NCBI GenBank assembly: GCA_036583965.1
Contig: JAZBQD010000027.1
Coordinates: forward strand, 9,897,187 to 9,961,186
Direction of reading: 5' to 3'
DNA: 64,000 bases
Origin: Prunella strophiata
Taxonomy: Eukaryota > Chordata > Aves > Passeriformes > Prunellidae
Shown: piece after piece, positions 1 through 12,725 of the stretch
Position numbering within the stretch: position 1 is the stretch's first letter
Layout: the number at the start of each line of letters is the position of its first letter
Program-made: the position numbers and the translations under genes
The notes under the pieces: generated by a model
The model's input: only the letters and a program-made list of their open reading frames with translations
Told to the model about the DNA's origin: nothing
Databases searched by the model: none

Positions 1-3000
1 CAGTGCCTGAAAAGTTATTGTATGGTGAAGAGGTGAAAGCTGAACCAAATTGTTCAGCATCCAAAAGCTTGAAATGAGCAGGGGTTTTGGGAAGGTGATG
101 TGAGGCCACCACCAGCTGGGTCCTGAGCACACAGGAGAGTTAAGGAGAACTGCAGGTGTGTGCAAGGGAAAGATGTTGTGGCTGTGTCTTTGCAAAGGCT
201 GATCTGACTTCTCTGTGCAAGTTTGCTTGTCAGAATTGTTGATCCCTGCTTGCTGGGTGCTGCATGCATAGGGAGAATTAGATGAGGTTATAAAGAGCAG
301 AAAAATTGATGAGCTTCAGAAGTATTCATTCAAGGTAGACACTGACTTGAACTTGGATGCTGTCTCTAAAAGTGAATAATGTCTTACTTACACAGTTGAA
401 TGTTCATTCCCAAAATTCTAGGATGTTTTGGCTTTTAAATCTATCATGAGGAAGGACAAGCAATATCTGTATTCATGGGGATCAAAGTGCAAAGGGGAAA
501 AAGGTGTATGAGAGCCCATTCTTAGTAGTCCTGTTTGTTACTTAAAGCAAAATTGTCACCCTCCCTGCCATTATTTGTGTCCTGAAGAGAATCCATTGTT
601 CACATCTCTGAGGAACACATGTTGTCATCCTGTTGAATAGTAAGACCCAAAATTGAGATTGAGAGTTACCAAAAAGCAAGAAGCCAGTGTTCTGTTACTT
701 GATCATAGTGGGCTTATTTGCTAAGCTAAGGTTTTGACCACTTAGGGGTTTTTAGGCTTCTGAGTACTGTTCATTAATGCAGTTATTTCATTGCTGAATG
801 ACAGCATGGTTTTGTGCACTGCTGTCAGTTCTATCATTGTTTGAAAATGAGAGGTGTTTTTTGCTGCCAGAAGTAGAACTGTAGTATGGTTTGTACTTCC
901 AGAAATTCCTTCATGGCTTCAGTTTGTGTTTGATTTTTGGCTGGTTTGCAAAAATATATGATCCAATCGATCCAGTCATGTTTTTAATTGAAAACATGCA
1001 TAGTTTGTGTATATTAAAAAAGGATCATTTGCATGTAGGGAAGAGCCCATGAAAGTGTGTTTGAGAATTCCTACTTGCATCTGGCATAGAAAAAGTTTAG
1101 GCAATTATTTTGTGTGTGTCCACTGTGTATTTTTTTTTCTTTTTTTATCAATGTACGTCAGAGATCTGAACACAAATAAAGCATGCTATGCAGACTAATT
1201 AAATCAATGCCTCTGTGGAAGCAATTTAGTTTCTGGAATTGCTCTTCTAAATCAGAGATGTAAACAAAAACCTAGTTATTTTTATATCATTTCCCTTTGC
1301 CTCATGTACGTGATTCTGGAAGTTGAAGAGTTATATATGTTTATGCCTCTTTTTACAGCAGAATATTTACGTGGCTGAATTTTTATTGAAGCATAATTCC
1401 TGGTTTCCTTAAAGCTGAGCAAGACTACTGTACAGTGGGAACACACATTAATTTGAGTTGCTGTGAAAGGCTTTTCACGTTAAAGCTGTCAAGGCAGCAA
1501 ATTGTCCACAAGTGGTTTTTTTTATTAAGACTTGTTTGCTGCTTTTGTAGAAACAGCTGCTTTAGGCACAGAAAGTAAATGGGGAGCTTTTCCTGAAAGA
1601 AGGGTGTGCAAAGAACAGTGTTCAGGTGATGAGCTCTTAACTGTTCCTCCTTCTTCCTTCTCTACCTACATAGGGATGATACAGCTACCATTGCATTCTG
1701 TTCTGTCCCAGAGACTCCTTTTTTTTCTGAGATTGTCTTCAGTTTGGCAGAATATTGTCTTGATTGTTGTAGTTTCCTCACAGACTATGAGCTCATTGTG
1801 CTGGTTCCTTTAAAATGTAGAACACAAAGATATTACCTGTCTTAAAAGTATAGAGTGTAAAGGACTGTGCACTTAAAGATATGGTCCATGCTCCCATTAA
1901 ATGTACAAGTCCAGCTTTTCAGGATAAAGCTATTTTCTAGTGAAGTCCAATATAATAATAAAATCTAGTTGTGAAGAGTGCAGCTTCTGTGGTGTGAAGA
2001 ATCAGACCCACCTCTTCTGTTGCAGTGCTAAAACTCCCTTTTCTTTTTAATAGCAAATAATTTTGAGAGCAGAGCCCAGGAGCATGGAATTTTTAGAAGT
2101 AAACTGGTCTTTTAAGGCTTCCTGTTCATTTTTGTTGTGCTTATTGCTTCTTACCTCTCTCTGTGTTTACTTTTTTTAACTGTCTCTGCAAAAGCAGCCA
2201 TTGTAGACTTGGGCCTTTTTTATATTACTGGCATAGTCTAGAGGGTTAGCACAGGGCTTTATAGTTACAGATTGGTTCTAATACATTTTTTTCTTTATAA
2301 ACTAAGGGCAGGACTGTACACGAAATCTGTTATTGTATTTGTGCTTTGTACTCATGCACTTGTTGACTGTTTTACAAGCCAGTAACGTAGTAGCCACAGG
2401 CTAGGAAGCTTGCCCAGAAATCTGGCATATTTAATTAGTGCTAGTAAACAAGCAGAGTTTCAAATTTAATTTTTCCTTCTTTAATTCCTATAAACCTCAA
2501 GCCATTTAAAACTTAATTTTGACACTAGTTTCGTTTATGCAGTTGGATAATACTGAAACAGTCTACAACCACAGACAGAATGGTCCCAGTCTTTTCCAAG
2601 CAAGAAGGGAATAGAAGTTGTTTTGTTTTAATAATATCTGAGGTTGATGTAAAATGGTAAATGATAATCTTCAGGTCATCCACTACCCATTTTCTTTTTC
2701 TTTCTGTTAGACTAAATGTTTCAAGATGAGTCAATTGTCCTACCATGAGTTTAGCCTTGCAAAGGACAGGGACTGGATTTGTTGCTGCTCTGGATTTTGT
2801 ACAGAAAATTCTTCTAGGAGCAAATGATGGAATATCTGAGCTCTGGTACTTGCCATGGCCAGTTTATTGCTTCTAGAGTGTGAGGTTTAAACTCACTGCC
2901 CCAGGTGATATAAACAACAGAGGATTCAGTTGCTGTCTTCTTACTTGCTTTTCAATACCGACTTGTGATCTGTACTGAAAATGGTTCTCTACTGTTGCTT

Positions 3001-3324
3001 TCATTGTGAGAGACCACTGTAGTCTAGATTAATGACATTTCTTCTATCTATTTAATTGCTGAAGCCACTCTATCTCCAGACAAGTAATGTGTTGGGTGTC
3101 ATAGCAATAAAATATGTAGTAATTTTGGCCAAAAACTGGACTTCATAACTGCAGCTAAAAAATTCAAAAATTAATATTGGAATTGTGAAAATACACAAAT
3201 GAGCGGTGTTTTATTAGCTGTCCTGACAACTTTTCCTTCAAGAATGTGCTTTGGGGGGCTTTTTGTTCTTTGTTTGGGGTTTTTTTGCCTACTTATTTAT
3301 AAAGGCAGCTCCCACCTTAGCATG

Positions 3325-3375
3325 TGCTGAAGTGAGAAACTTCACTCTAGTGTATGTGAAGTTTCTCAGTCAGCA
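3325..3375. repeat. Near-perfect inverted repeat (hairpin)
   Basis: TGAGAAACTTCAC (3333-3345) and its exact reverse complement GTGAAGTTTCTCA (3356-3368) flank a 10-nt loop. Outside a small bulge the stem continues with TGCTGA and TCAGCA, giving 19 pairs in 51 nt. It could be a small-RNA precursor, a relic of a DNA transposon end or chance. Confidence 0.7.
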
Positions 3376-6300
3376 ATAACTGTTCCAGAGAAGGAAGGAA
3401 ACCTGCTCAAAGTACCTTCTCATTGCATTTAATTCACCAGGATTTTCTTCTGCAATATTCTAATTGCTGTATGATCACTGTTCCAAAGGAACAGCTTCTT
3501 CCAGCTCAACCTTAAGCTTTTATTCAGGTGCTGCTAATGGGTGGAAGGTAAGAGAGATTCTTGGAAATCCAGCTCTGTCTTTAGTGCAGTATGTTTTCAT
3601 TCATCTGGGCTTAATGCTTTAGAGCTCCAACTTTAGCATCTTCCTGAAAGTGTTTTAGTTGTAAGTTCAGTTTCTTGTAGTAATAAGAAGCAGCAACTTC
3701 TGTTATAGCTATTAACAACTCTGAAAATTTTAAATCATGAGTAATCTGGTCTAACCAGAAACAAACCCAGTGTGGTTGTAACCACTGTAATTACTTGTTA
3801 AAAAAATGCAGATTTGGACTTTGGTTGGATGTTAAGGTCATCTTGTGGTGATGATACTTTTTTGTGTTTAGGTTTTTTTTTCCTTTTTTTTTCCTCTGAT
3901 ACTTACATTCCTCATTCCATGGTATGTCTAATGGTATTTTGTAAAATGCCAGTTAGCTATTAAAAGAAGTAATCATAAAGTTCTTTTGGGCTGAAAAGAT
4001 GAGTGATGTCTATCAGTGGCTTCAGTTTGACTTCAGTTCTCCTTTGGCTTTCAATTCTGCTGTCACTCTGCAAAAAGAATGTTACTCTTGCTAATTTTAA
4101 GACATTCTTTTAATTAAAATATTGTTTGATACTGTCAAAATATTAGTTGATAAATTGCACAGATTCTTTTAAACTAGAAAAGAGCATAAGTATATCTGTA
4201 TTTCTTGTGTGATGTTCCTGTCACCTGGGGAATTTTACAGCAGGACTGGGCTATACTCTAAAGTGGTTGATGTCCTAAGCTCTGATGGCTCTTACTGTCC
4301 TGAAATCTCACAGCTCAAGGTTGATGCTGCCTTAAATCTGAGCTAGCCTGTCTCTGAGGATGTATCTGAATACACAGGCTGAGTCATTACTTCAGTATAA
4401 CCAAGTCAGGAAACTTCTCTGTTTTCCTGTAGGGAAGCAGGATTCATGACGTCTGAGTGCTGATTCCTTTGAAGAATTTCTTCAACATGTACTTTTTTTT
4501 TATGTACCCTTTCAGCACTGCTAAGGTGTGGGGCAGCCTGTGCCCTGCAGTCACAGCCAGGCTCCCTCCCCAGTGGCTGCAAAGCCAAGTTCTGTGCCCA
4601 CTTTAATTTCTGCCTGAGATAAAGTTGTTCTCATTACCTAACTAAATATTTGACACTTGCAGTTATTGGGATCTTGTCAGTATGAAGAGTGGTTACCATG
4701 TCAAGGTTCCAGTGGAATTGAGATGTGAGTAGATATGGTAGCAAAGCTTATTGTGAACCACAACTGAGGCAGAAGTAGTAGTTGCCAAAAATCAAAAAAA
4801 AACCCACAGGTCAAAGCATCAGCTAAGGAAGCTACAGACCATCAAGGAGTAGGAACAAAGTAGAATTCACTTACAGAAAATGAAGGAAATAAGCCTTGCT
4901 AGGTTTAAGGCAGAAAGGCTGGATTTATATGGGCTGGATTTGAGTAGATTTTGGTAATAAAAACTTACATTTTTCCCATCTTTGGACTCAAAGCTCATGT
5001 CTTCTTGCTTTCTAGACTGTATATTTTGGTGGGAGCCAGATGCTGCTTTGTCTAATATGTAGTCTTTCTTCTCTCCTTCTCTTCTTCCTTCTAACCATAA
5101 TGACCTGCTGTCAGGCTCTTGTCAGGTTGTTCTTCAGTCTGGTGAAATTTAACTTTCTTGAATGCAAATGTTCTACAGAAAGACACACAAAGATTCACCT
5201 TCTGTCATGAAGAGCCCATTTGCTTGTCAGGCAAAGATCCTAGCAAAGGGAAGTGAGTGATCAGCCTATGGCCTGCCCACAGCAACAGGTTTAAAGAGAG
5301 ATTTTTAATTTTAATAAACTGGTTCTGCAGAAGTAGGTGATTCTCATGAGGTACTTGAACAGGAACTCATGATGGGAAGTCCAAGGATATGTGTGACAGC
5401 TTCAATTTGTTCTGCTCCTGGGCCCTGTGAAATGCAAGGGAAACATTTATGCTTATTTCAACTTCGGAGGGTTTTTTTATTTTTTGCTTATGCTTTTACT
5501 TGCAATTTAAAGGTAAGGGGAGGAAGAATTTCTTTTTGCCTATGTATTTTAGTAGCCCAAAGGTATGCCCTTACCTTAAATTCCCAAATTTTGCAGATTG
5601 TATATTCTAAATAGGGCCCACCTCACCTGGGAGGTGCAGAAGGTCTTCAGAGCCTTGTCATCCAAGGCTCACGCTGCAAGGTAGAGTTTTATTTGCCTTT
5701 GAGTCCAGGCCAGTGGCTTGAAGAATTGTGTCAGCCTTGCTGTGTTTAAGCTGCATATTGCTAGTGACCTGCAGCTTTGACCTAGTATTCAGTTTCCCAT
5801 GCATTTACTGTAATTATTTGATTTAAAAAAATATATCATATGTCTACTGCTTAGCCCTTAGGGAACTGATGTAGGAGGGATCAGCAGGAGCTGCTGTTCT
5901 TCAGTAGCCTCTATACGATCCTCTAGCTTCAGTTGTTTTCTTAAAACTTGTTCCTCTGAAGTGTTGTCATCCTTTCAACCCTGGTGATTTTAGGGAACAA
6001 TTATTTACTAAGGTGCATTTCCATGAAGCAGGAAGCAAAATGAGCTGAAAATTGGAAATGATTAGAGTTGCCAGGTGCAGACTTCTAGTTCTTTCTCCTT
6101 CTTCAGCAAAGAAAGCATTTCCCAAAGCTCGATTAAATCTCTTAAATCACAGTTTAGCCCAGCATAAGAAAAATAAGCTCAAACACCAGATCTGAACTAA
6201 GTGACTAAGCCATGTCCCGTTGTGTTGGAATTGAATTGGTTATACCACACAATAATCTACTTTATTGTCATCCTGGCCTTAACTGTAGCATAAGATGATT

Positions 6301-6597
6301 ACATTGAATGTGTATAATAATAAGGCTTACACTTTGTATATAGCCCTTTAAATATTTTGGCAGACCATAGAAAGAACCTTTACGTGCAAGGCTTGATTAA
6401 TCCTTTTCCTCTGTGTATAGAACAAGTAGCTGCCAGAGCTCAAGGGTAAAACCTATTAATAATGTCTCTGGCAGTCCCCGCCCTCCTTCACAGTGTATTC
6501 TCTTCTGTTCACACCAAACTCCAGGCTTATTATCATTTTGGTCTCTCTCTTTTGCTTTCCCAGTTTATACATAGCAATCAGGGTATTCTAGCAGAAT

Positions 6598-6627
6598 AGT
6601 ATCTAGTATAAAAGTGTCTAGTATAAA
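6598..6627. repeat. 15-bp tandem duplication
   Basis: AGTATCTAGTATAAA is followed directly by AGTGTCTAGTATAAA, one mismatch. Confidence 0.9.
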
Positions 6628-7930
6628 ATATTTGCATGAACTCTGTTTTTCCAGTGACAGGGAAAGAGAAAAGGGGTGGTAGTGTTGTGGGCAGGCTGGC
6701 CCCTGCGTTGTTTCCTACAGCTGTTCACACTCAGTATGGTAGAGAAGACCCTTGGAACCGAGTTTAGGGAAGTGCTTTCACAGGCAGCTGTGTCTGATGT
6801 GCTCCCAGGGGGACGCACGTGCATGCAGCGACGTGGCCGTGCAGCCCCCGGGGAGCACTCCTCTGACTTGGGGTGCCTGAGGAATTGCTGTTGTTCTCCT
6901 TTTCATGTGGGAAAGCTGAAGCAGGATGACTAAAAACATTTTTATAAGTTCATGTGATGGGGTGCCTGTGCAGCCATTGGCACCCTTGCTCTTCAGCATC
7001 AAAGTCAAAAGAGATGTTAACTTTAAAACACGGTGTTGTTGCCAAGAAAATGACTCTTTCTACAGAGAGGTCACACTGGCTTGTTGTAAACCATTACTGA
7101 CCTTGAGCAAATATTAATCCTGAGTTCTGACTGCTAACCTATACTCTTTATACTAGAGAAAATGATTTAATCTTTGGCTTTCCATGAAAGTTTAGTTCCT
7201 TTACCAAAAAGTTTTCAGCATGTTTTTGTCAAAAGTAGGTTCAGAGTTTGTATTATAGTCTCATGGGTATATTAATAACATAATACAACAAAGAAAAATG
7301 GCATGTGGTGAAGGTTTTAAGTGAAAAATATTTATTATTCAGAAGGCTTTCAAGTAACTTAGGTCACTAGATCAATAAAACATTTTCATTTGGAAAGTAC
7401 TTCCCTTTTCTGGTGCAATATCACTTCAGCAGCAGCAGCAGCTGTGAGGATGGATGGTGAGTAGTTGTTACCAGAACTGCAGTGTCCTGTCCTCCCTTGC
7501 CAGATCCTCCATGGACCAAAGCAAACCTTGCCCTCCTGTCTTTTTAAATAAGGTTGTTACAAAACTACAGGGAGGGGAGCGGTGAGGGGATGCCCCTTAG
7601 CAGGGAAAGGGAGGTCAGGGTCATCCAGGGCTCATGACACGTGTTGGGAGACACCTCAATAGCAGCTTATGCCGTCTTGAGCTCCCATTGCTGAGGTGTT
7701 CCTCAGCCTGAACTGAAGCGGTCCCACCCAAGAAGTAGCATCCTCTGCCTCTCCCTCTCCCCTCTGCCACCCTCCTCTGCAGCGGGGTGGGGGCTCGGCC
7801 GGCGCCGCCACCGCAGCTCTGCAGCCCAGAGGTGGCAGCATTTCACCGGTGGGCAAAGGAGCCCCGGCACACAGTGGGGACATTCATGGGGATAAGTGCT
7901 TTGGGATCTTTTTGGCCAAAAGCACTGTGT

Positions 7931-7951
7931 AAAAAAAAAAAAAAAAAAAAA
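7931..7951. repeat. Poly-A run (21 A)
   Basis: An uninterrupted run of 21 A lies in intron sequence. No retrocopied gene could be recognised upstream. Confidence 0.95.
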
Positions 7952-8399
7952 GGTCATAAGGTGTCTGGGATTTTTGAAGAGCCAGTGTAACAGTGGTCTT
8001 TTATTATTAGTGAGTTTACAGCCAAGAGCTGTCCCGTAAATGAGCAATGCGATTTAGGGATTATTTTTTTTTCCTTTAAAAGCAGGAATGCTTGAGACAT
8101 TAAAGGTGGTCTGGCAGCTTTTGCTGTGAGACTTCTCTTCATGTTGATCTGTACACTGGCTTTGTATCAACACGAGAGCACCACGTTCTTGCAGACAGGC
8201 AGGGGTCAGCACTGTGTTTGAACTGGACCGCACGCTGCTTCGTGCAAGAGCACAGTTCATGGTGTGGGGGTAGGAAGAATGTGTTTGAGTGTTTGGCTAT
8301 ATGGACTATGTGAGCTACATGCCATTAGTTAGAAAAGATGCAAGTCTGGAATGCATAGTTTGCACATAGCTTGCTGTTATTTATTTACTTTGGAAGGAC

Positions 8400-8560
8400 G
8401 GGGAGGAAGATTAACTAATACCCGGGAGCCCGCCTGATGTAATTCAGGTATAGGTTTAGGAGCCAGGTTAATAGCAGGTATGATTAGATTTTTATTGTGT
8501 CATTGCCTGGATTAGTGTTAGAGTATGGACAGCCTCAGGTCCTTGAGCTTACTTAAAGAC
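8400..8560. promoter_or_regulatory. Possible conserved non-coding segment
   Basis: A compact segment without repeats contains several homeodomain-like cores (GATTAACTAATA, TGATTAGATT, GGATTAGTG). The call rests on composition and motif density only. Confidence 0.25.
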
Positions 8561-9059
8561 CTTCATATTTTCCGTCAACAGCTGTATGAAGTTAGGGAAA
8601 GGGAGGCCATGGGATTTCTCTTTCTCAGCTAGTTTATTTGTGAGGTGGTGAGGTTAATGTGGCAATATCCCATGCTTAGTAGAGAGGCTTTTTGGCTTTA
8701 AGCATTGTGTGTGCTCCCTTCAGATTTATGATTTTGACCCCAGCCTGGCATTATCACACTGTCAGTGGGAGTATGGAGCTGGTTGGAACCTCCAGCTCTT
8801 GGTGGTAATCTCTCTTAATTAGTTTACAGTTGAAACAATTGTCCGACTTCTTGCCTTTAAACAAGGGAAGTTTGCTCTATCAGTGGTTGATTTCCCTGAG
8901 GGAGGAAATCCTGAGGGGGGTTATCAGAGAAAGAAAAGCTCTGGGCTCCACTTTCAAAGCAATGCCATGTATGAAGCATGCATCAATCCTGTTAGTACTG
9001 CTTATTATTTCACAATGGCGTGTCAGGAATTACAGGCACAGACTTTTCTAAGGACTCTT

Positions 9060-10090
9060 GCAGACCTTTATGCACTCTCATCCTGAGTCAGGATTTTGTG
9101 GAATTATGTGCTAATAAAAGCTAATTTTACACATTGAAATTGCTCTTTTAATCTTTCCCTGACTTCTCCACAGATCTCTCCTAGCCTTCTAATTGTCGAC
9201 TTTCTGCCAGGGAGCCCTCCATGCCTCATCATTAGGACTAAAATCTGCCATCAGTTAACACACAGAGCTTATAAGTGGGAGCAGCCCCCTCCCTTGCATG
9301 GGAGCACAGACAGTAATAGACACTATAGTGGCAGCACCAAAGGGAGTTTTACTGTGTATTTTAATGACTTGTGCTTGATTACATTTGCTAGATTGAACTG
9401 AAGTTCATTTAGTAATTGGTATGATTCTTACAGGGTACACATTTGACATTCCTCCCTCATTAAAGAGCTCCAACAATGGCTGTTGCAACTTTCATCTCAA
9501 GGGTGACCCTCTCAGATACATATCCAGTCTTTTTCTTTTGATAAACCACCCAACCCGGCATTCATTAACACTTAACCATCTGCAGCCAGCCCCTCCTAGT
9601 ACCTTCTCTCTGGCTTTGATGATATAATTAAAAGCCTTCTGTATTATCTCCCTCGAAGCAATGAGCCTAGGTGCGTCAGCTCCTGCATTGTTTGTTATTC
9701 GATTCTCTCTGTATCAGCTGTTCTTGCGACGGGCTCATTTTTCATATGCTGTAAAGATTAGCTGATGGAGTGGGAGATCAGAGGCATGAAACAGGGAGTG
9801 TGGCTCTCCATATTAGTAACCAGATGCTCATTTGAAATGGTGATGGGGTTTGCTGTTATCTGTTAGATTATTTGGCTCCTTTGCTTTTTACCTGAAGATA
9901 AACTGGTTTAAGCACTAGTCAATGAAAATGAGCATCATCTTTAGTGGCTTGTTATGATAGAGTGCTCTTATCAGTCTGGTTTAGTGTGGCTATTCTCTTC
10001 TTGAGCCTGGTTTACAGAAATCACAGCTTTGTTTATGCATGTGCCCAAACTTGCCTGTTTGACCTTTGAAGCTGTGATTATAATATTAAT
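9060..10090. promoter_or_regulatory. Possible enhancer-like conserved block
   Basis: About 1 kb of repeat-free, motif-dense intron. It carries a SOX-like AACAATGG (9472-9479), GATA-like TTATC cores (such as 9856-9860 and a CTTATCAG near 9967), AT-rich homeodomain sites, a Maf/AP-1-like GTGCGTCAGC near 9671, and a nuclear-receptor-like TTTGACCTTTGAAG (10058-10071). The style matches vertebrate developmental enhancers, but conservation was not measured and each short motif is common by chance. Confidence 0.35.
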
Positions 10091-10445
10091 CTATGGGACT
10101 ATTCTGTTGCAAATCACTTAGGTGGTCTGTATTTTAGAGGATTTCACTGTGGGACCTCCCTCTTGTCCAGCATGATGTTCCATTATTGTTAGCATATTCT
10201 ACATTGAAATCTAACTCAGACTGCTGTTTCAGTACATCTTCTGTCTGGCTGCTTTTTGTGGGGCTTTTTTGTGTGTGATGGAGGAGCTGGGTTAGCACTG
10301 TGCTACTTACTATTTGTCCACTTCCACTGATTTTGTATAACTTTATAACAAAGTTGCTTAGCTACAGAAAAACTTGGTACAATGCTTGCATGCAGATACA
10401 AACTTCAGCCCACAAATCCTCAGTGTCCTGTGGTGTAGCTAAATA

Positions 10446-10575
10446 GCATTATTCCAGTTTGCAGGTGGGGAGACTGCATGTGTCAGAGCCACACAGATAC
10501 TGGTGACAGAACCAGCATTTACTGGGGAATTCCTGTTTTACAGTGTTTCTTGATGCCTAGCCCCTGCAGCCTTCC
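10446..10575 (-). mobile_element. MIR-like SINE fragment
   Basis: On the plus strand the stretch reads like the reverse complement of MIR: TTTGCAGGTGGGGAGACTGC, then CAGAGCCACACAGATACTGG and AGAACCAGCATTTACTGGGG. It follows the MIR order of 'fraction of gaps' expected for an ancient, heavily diverged copy. Boundaries are approximate. Confidence 0.55.
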
Positions 10576-12635
10576 TCTGCCTGGTGTTTAAGGGGGAGTG
10601 TATGAAAGATCTTGAATAGGAAGAGAAAAAACTGGCATTCTGGCACTAAAGAAATTTTGTCTTGTTTTTCATCTTCAGGTTAAGAATTGGATTTTTTCCT
10701 CCCATTTTTGCCTCTACTTCTTATGTTCCATCTGTTTCTGTATTTTTACATGTTTATTGCCTGTTCCATTGATTGGTTAGTTTTCCCAGTGAACTATTAT
10801 ATTCATTACATAAATACAAAGGAACCCTTCTCAGAGAAGACAGAAAATTTTTCCCTCTCATACATACACAAAATGTGGAAACCCTTCTCAGGACGCAGAG
10901 CAAGAGGGAATCTGCTGACTTCCAACTGCAAGATCTCATTAAAATTAGTGGATTCCCTATCCTCTTTGCATAAGGAACATTGCTATTTGGGCTGCCTTCC
11001 ACAGTAACATCTGGGCCACTGATAACATCAGTACTGGAGCACTGCTAGGTGAGCTCATGTTTTGTTAATGAAGTAATCTACTGAAAGTGCATATATCATT
11101 TTCTAGTACCACATATTTCACAGGAAAGTGTTGTACTACTATTATAGGAGCTTTCCTTTTGCAAATGGGACTTAAAGAATTTTGTTATAGTCAAAAATAT
11201 GCGTAGCTTGAATGGCATGCTTGAGAAATGCCACATAAGTCATGAAATCTTAAGACTTAAATACTTTGGTAGTTCAAGACATTAATTGAGAAATGCACTG
11301 AAAAATGGCTTACCAGAACACCTGATGTTCTTGGTAGCTTTAGTGTTACTAAATATTTGGTGTGGTAGTATTGGTTTACTGTTTATATTTATATGCATGC
11401 CCAGTTGGTGAGTGATCATTCTGCTGAGCTAACTACATAATAAAAGGGATCATGATCACGAACATCTGACTTTAGCATGTTCTGGAATAAGCAAACCGAG
11501 TTGGATAGAGTACACTGATAAAATATGTTCATTCAGACTTAATTATGAAATCCAGACATCAAAAGGAGCAAAATGAAAACAGAGACAATTTCAGGTGTGG
11601 ATTGAAATTTCTCTCCTTAATAGCCTCTGACCATGAGTGCTATTAGTGACCAGTTATGGATGTCTTGAACAGCTCAGCATAGTCCCTGACTGTTGTTGTG
11701 CTTTGTCTTTCTTAATCTGCAGGCTAAATATTGTTGTGGCTTTTTTGTTCTGAGAACTAGTGGCAAATGTTCAGGCAGCCAGAATGCTCTCAAATGAGGC
11801 CACAGATTTGTGGAAGGGAAAGTAATACTGGCCTAAAATATCTAGCTGGTTTGAAACAGGCTCCAAAAAGGGTTTCCATTATCCAAGAACAGAGAAAGCA
11901 TGAAGAGAAGCAATAGAAGCAACAAGTCTTTATGGTTTAAACTTTGTTCTTAAAATTTTGAAGCTACCAGAGATTCCTGAGGTTCTTAAATATCAACCTG
12001 ACACTGCTCTGAAAGCAAAGACTTCCCTGTTTGGCTTATGATGAGTGGGAGTTTTACTGATCTTTCCCACCTTACTGGGCTGGATAGCCAAATGCTTTGT
12101 AATTGAGATGTGGCAATCATTTGTAATGTGTAGTGTAGGAAAGGTGAGCAGACCCCATCTCCTTCCCCTCTTCCCCTCCAGGAAGTGTTGGAGAAAATAC
12201 AGTAGTGTTGTTGTGTTTGCTAGCAGAACATGCCCAGCCTTGCATATATATTAAGGCAGGCTCTTAGCCAGAAGCTTTGAATTATTGTACCCTGACATTA
12301 CCCACTGTAACTTTTAGCACTCTGGGCCCATTACTTTGGCTTCCTGCCCAGTAATGTGCAATTTCCACTTACATGAGAAGATGTAGCAGGAGTAATGACT
12401 CCTTGGAGGAGGTGTTTTCTTTTGCAGCAAATCAGCCCAGGGCCAGCAGGTGTAAGTTTATAGACACAGCCCAATAATGGCAGCCTGAGCTCTTCTGTTC
12501 CAGCAATCTAACAGTACCTGGAAAGGAACAGACCTTTGCACACTTGTCACTATCCCCTGACCTCATTGCAAAGTCAAAGTTCTTCTAAACAGCCATGCAA
12601 AAGCTCCATGATTTCCCTTTTTTATTCTTTTCCAG

Positions 12636-12725
12636 GCACCCCAGAATGCACATCAGAACAGGGCTGATGGATGCCCATCTCTACTGTCTGAAGAAATATG
12701 TGGTAGACTTTCTGGTAGAAAACAG
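12636..12725 (+). CDS. EIF2B3: EIF2B3 coding exon (end of nucleotidyltransferase-like domain)
   Basis: This 90-nt internal exon encodes about 29 residues, starting [20 protein letters not shown] and ending in VDFLVEN. This is the TGL(V/M)[10 protein letters not shown] stretch typical of eIF2B gamma, near the end of the N-terminal domain that resembles sugar-nucleotide pyrophosphorylases. In eIF2B this domain is structural rather than a sugar-nucleotide synthase. The acceptor is a pyrimidine-rich tract ending TTCCAG and the donor is CAG|GTAAGA. The exon starts with the last base of a codon (G, which would complete Lys) and ends with two bases of an Arg codon. The preceding exon, which should carry residues before HPR, was looked for in the first 12.6 kb and not found. 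Confidence 0.95.

Larger units (their letters stand above)
1..12635 (+). other. EIF2B3: Upstream EIF2B3 intron (part), no exon seen
   Basis: No exon could be recognised here on either strand. The stretch holds a 51-nt hairpin at 3325-3375, a short tandem repeat at 6598-6627, CpG-richer spots near 6790-6860 and 7780-7860, a 21-A run at 7931, regulatory-looking blocks at 8400-8560 and 9060-10090, and a MIR-like fragment near 10446-10575. The rest is AT-rich sequence with nothing assignable. Confidence 0.75.

Noticed and set aside
7931..7951. Poly-A run as the tail of a processed pseudogene
   Set aside because: No gene-like sequence is recognisable before it. The same applies to the A runs at 18432, 26195 and 60430.
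1..12635. Search for the preceding EIF2B3 exon (residues before HPRMHIR)
   Set aside because: No stretch encoding the expected conserved region was found, so the exon is taken to be upstream of the window.
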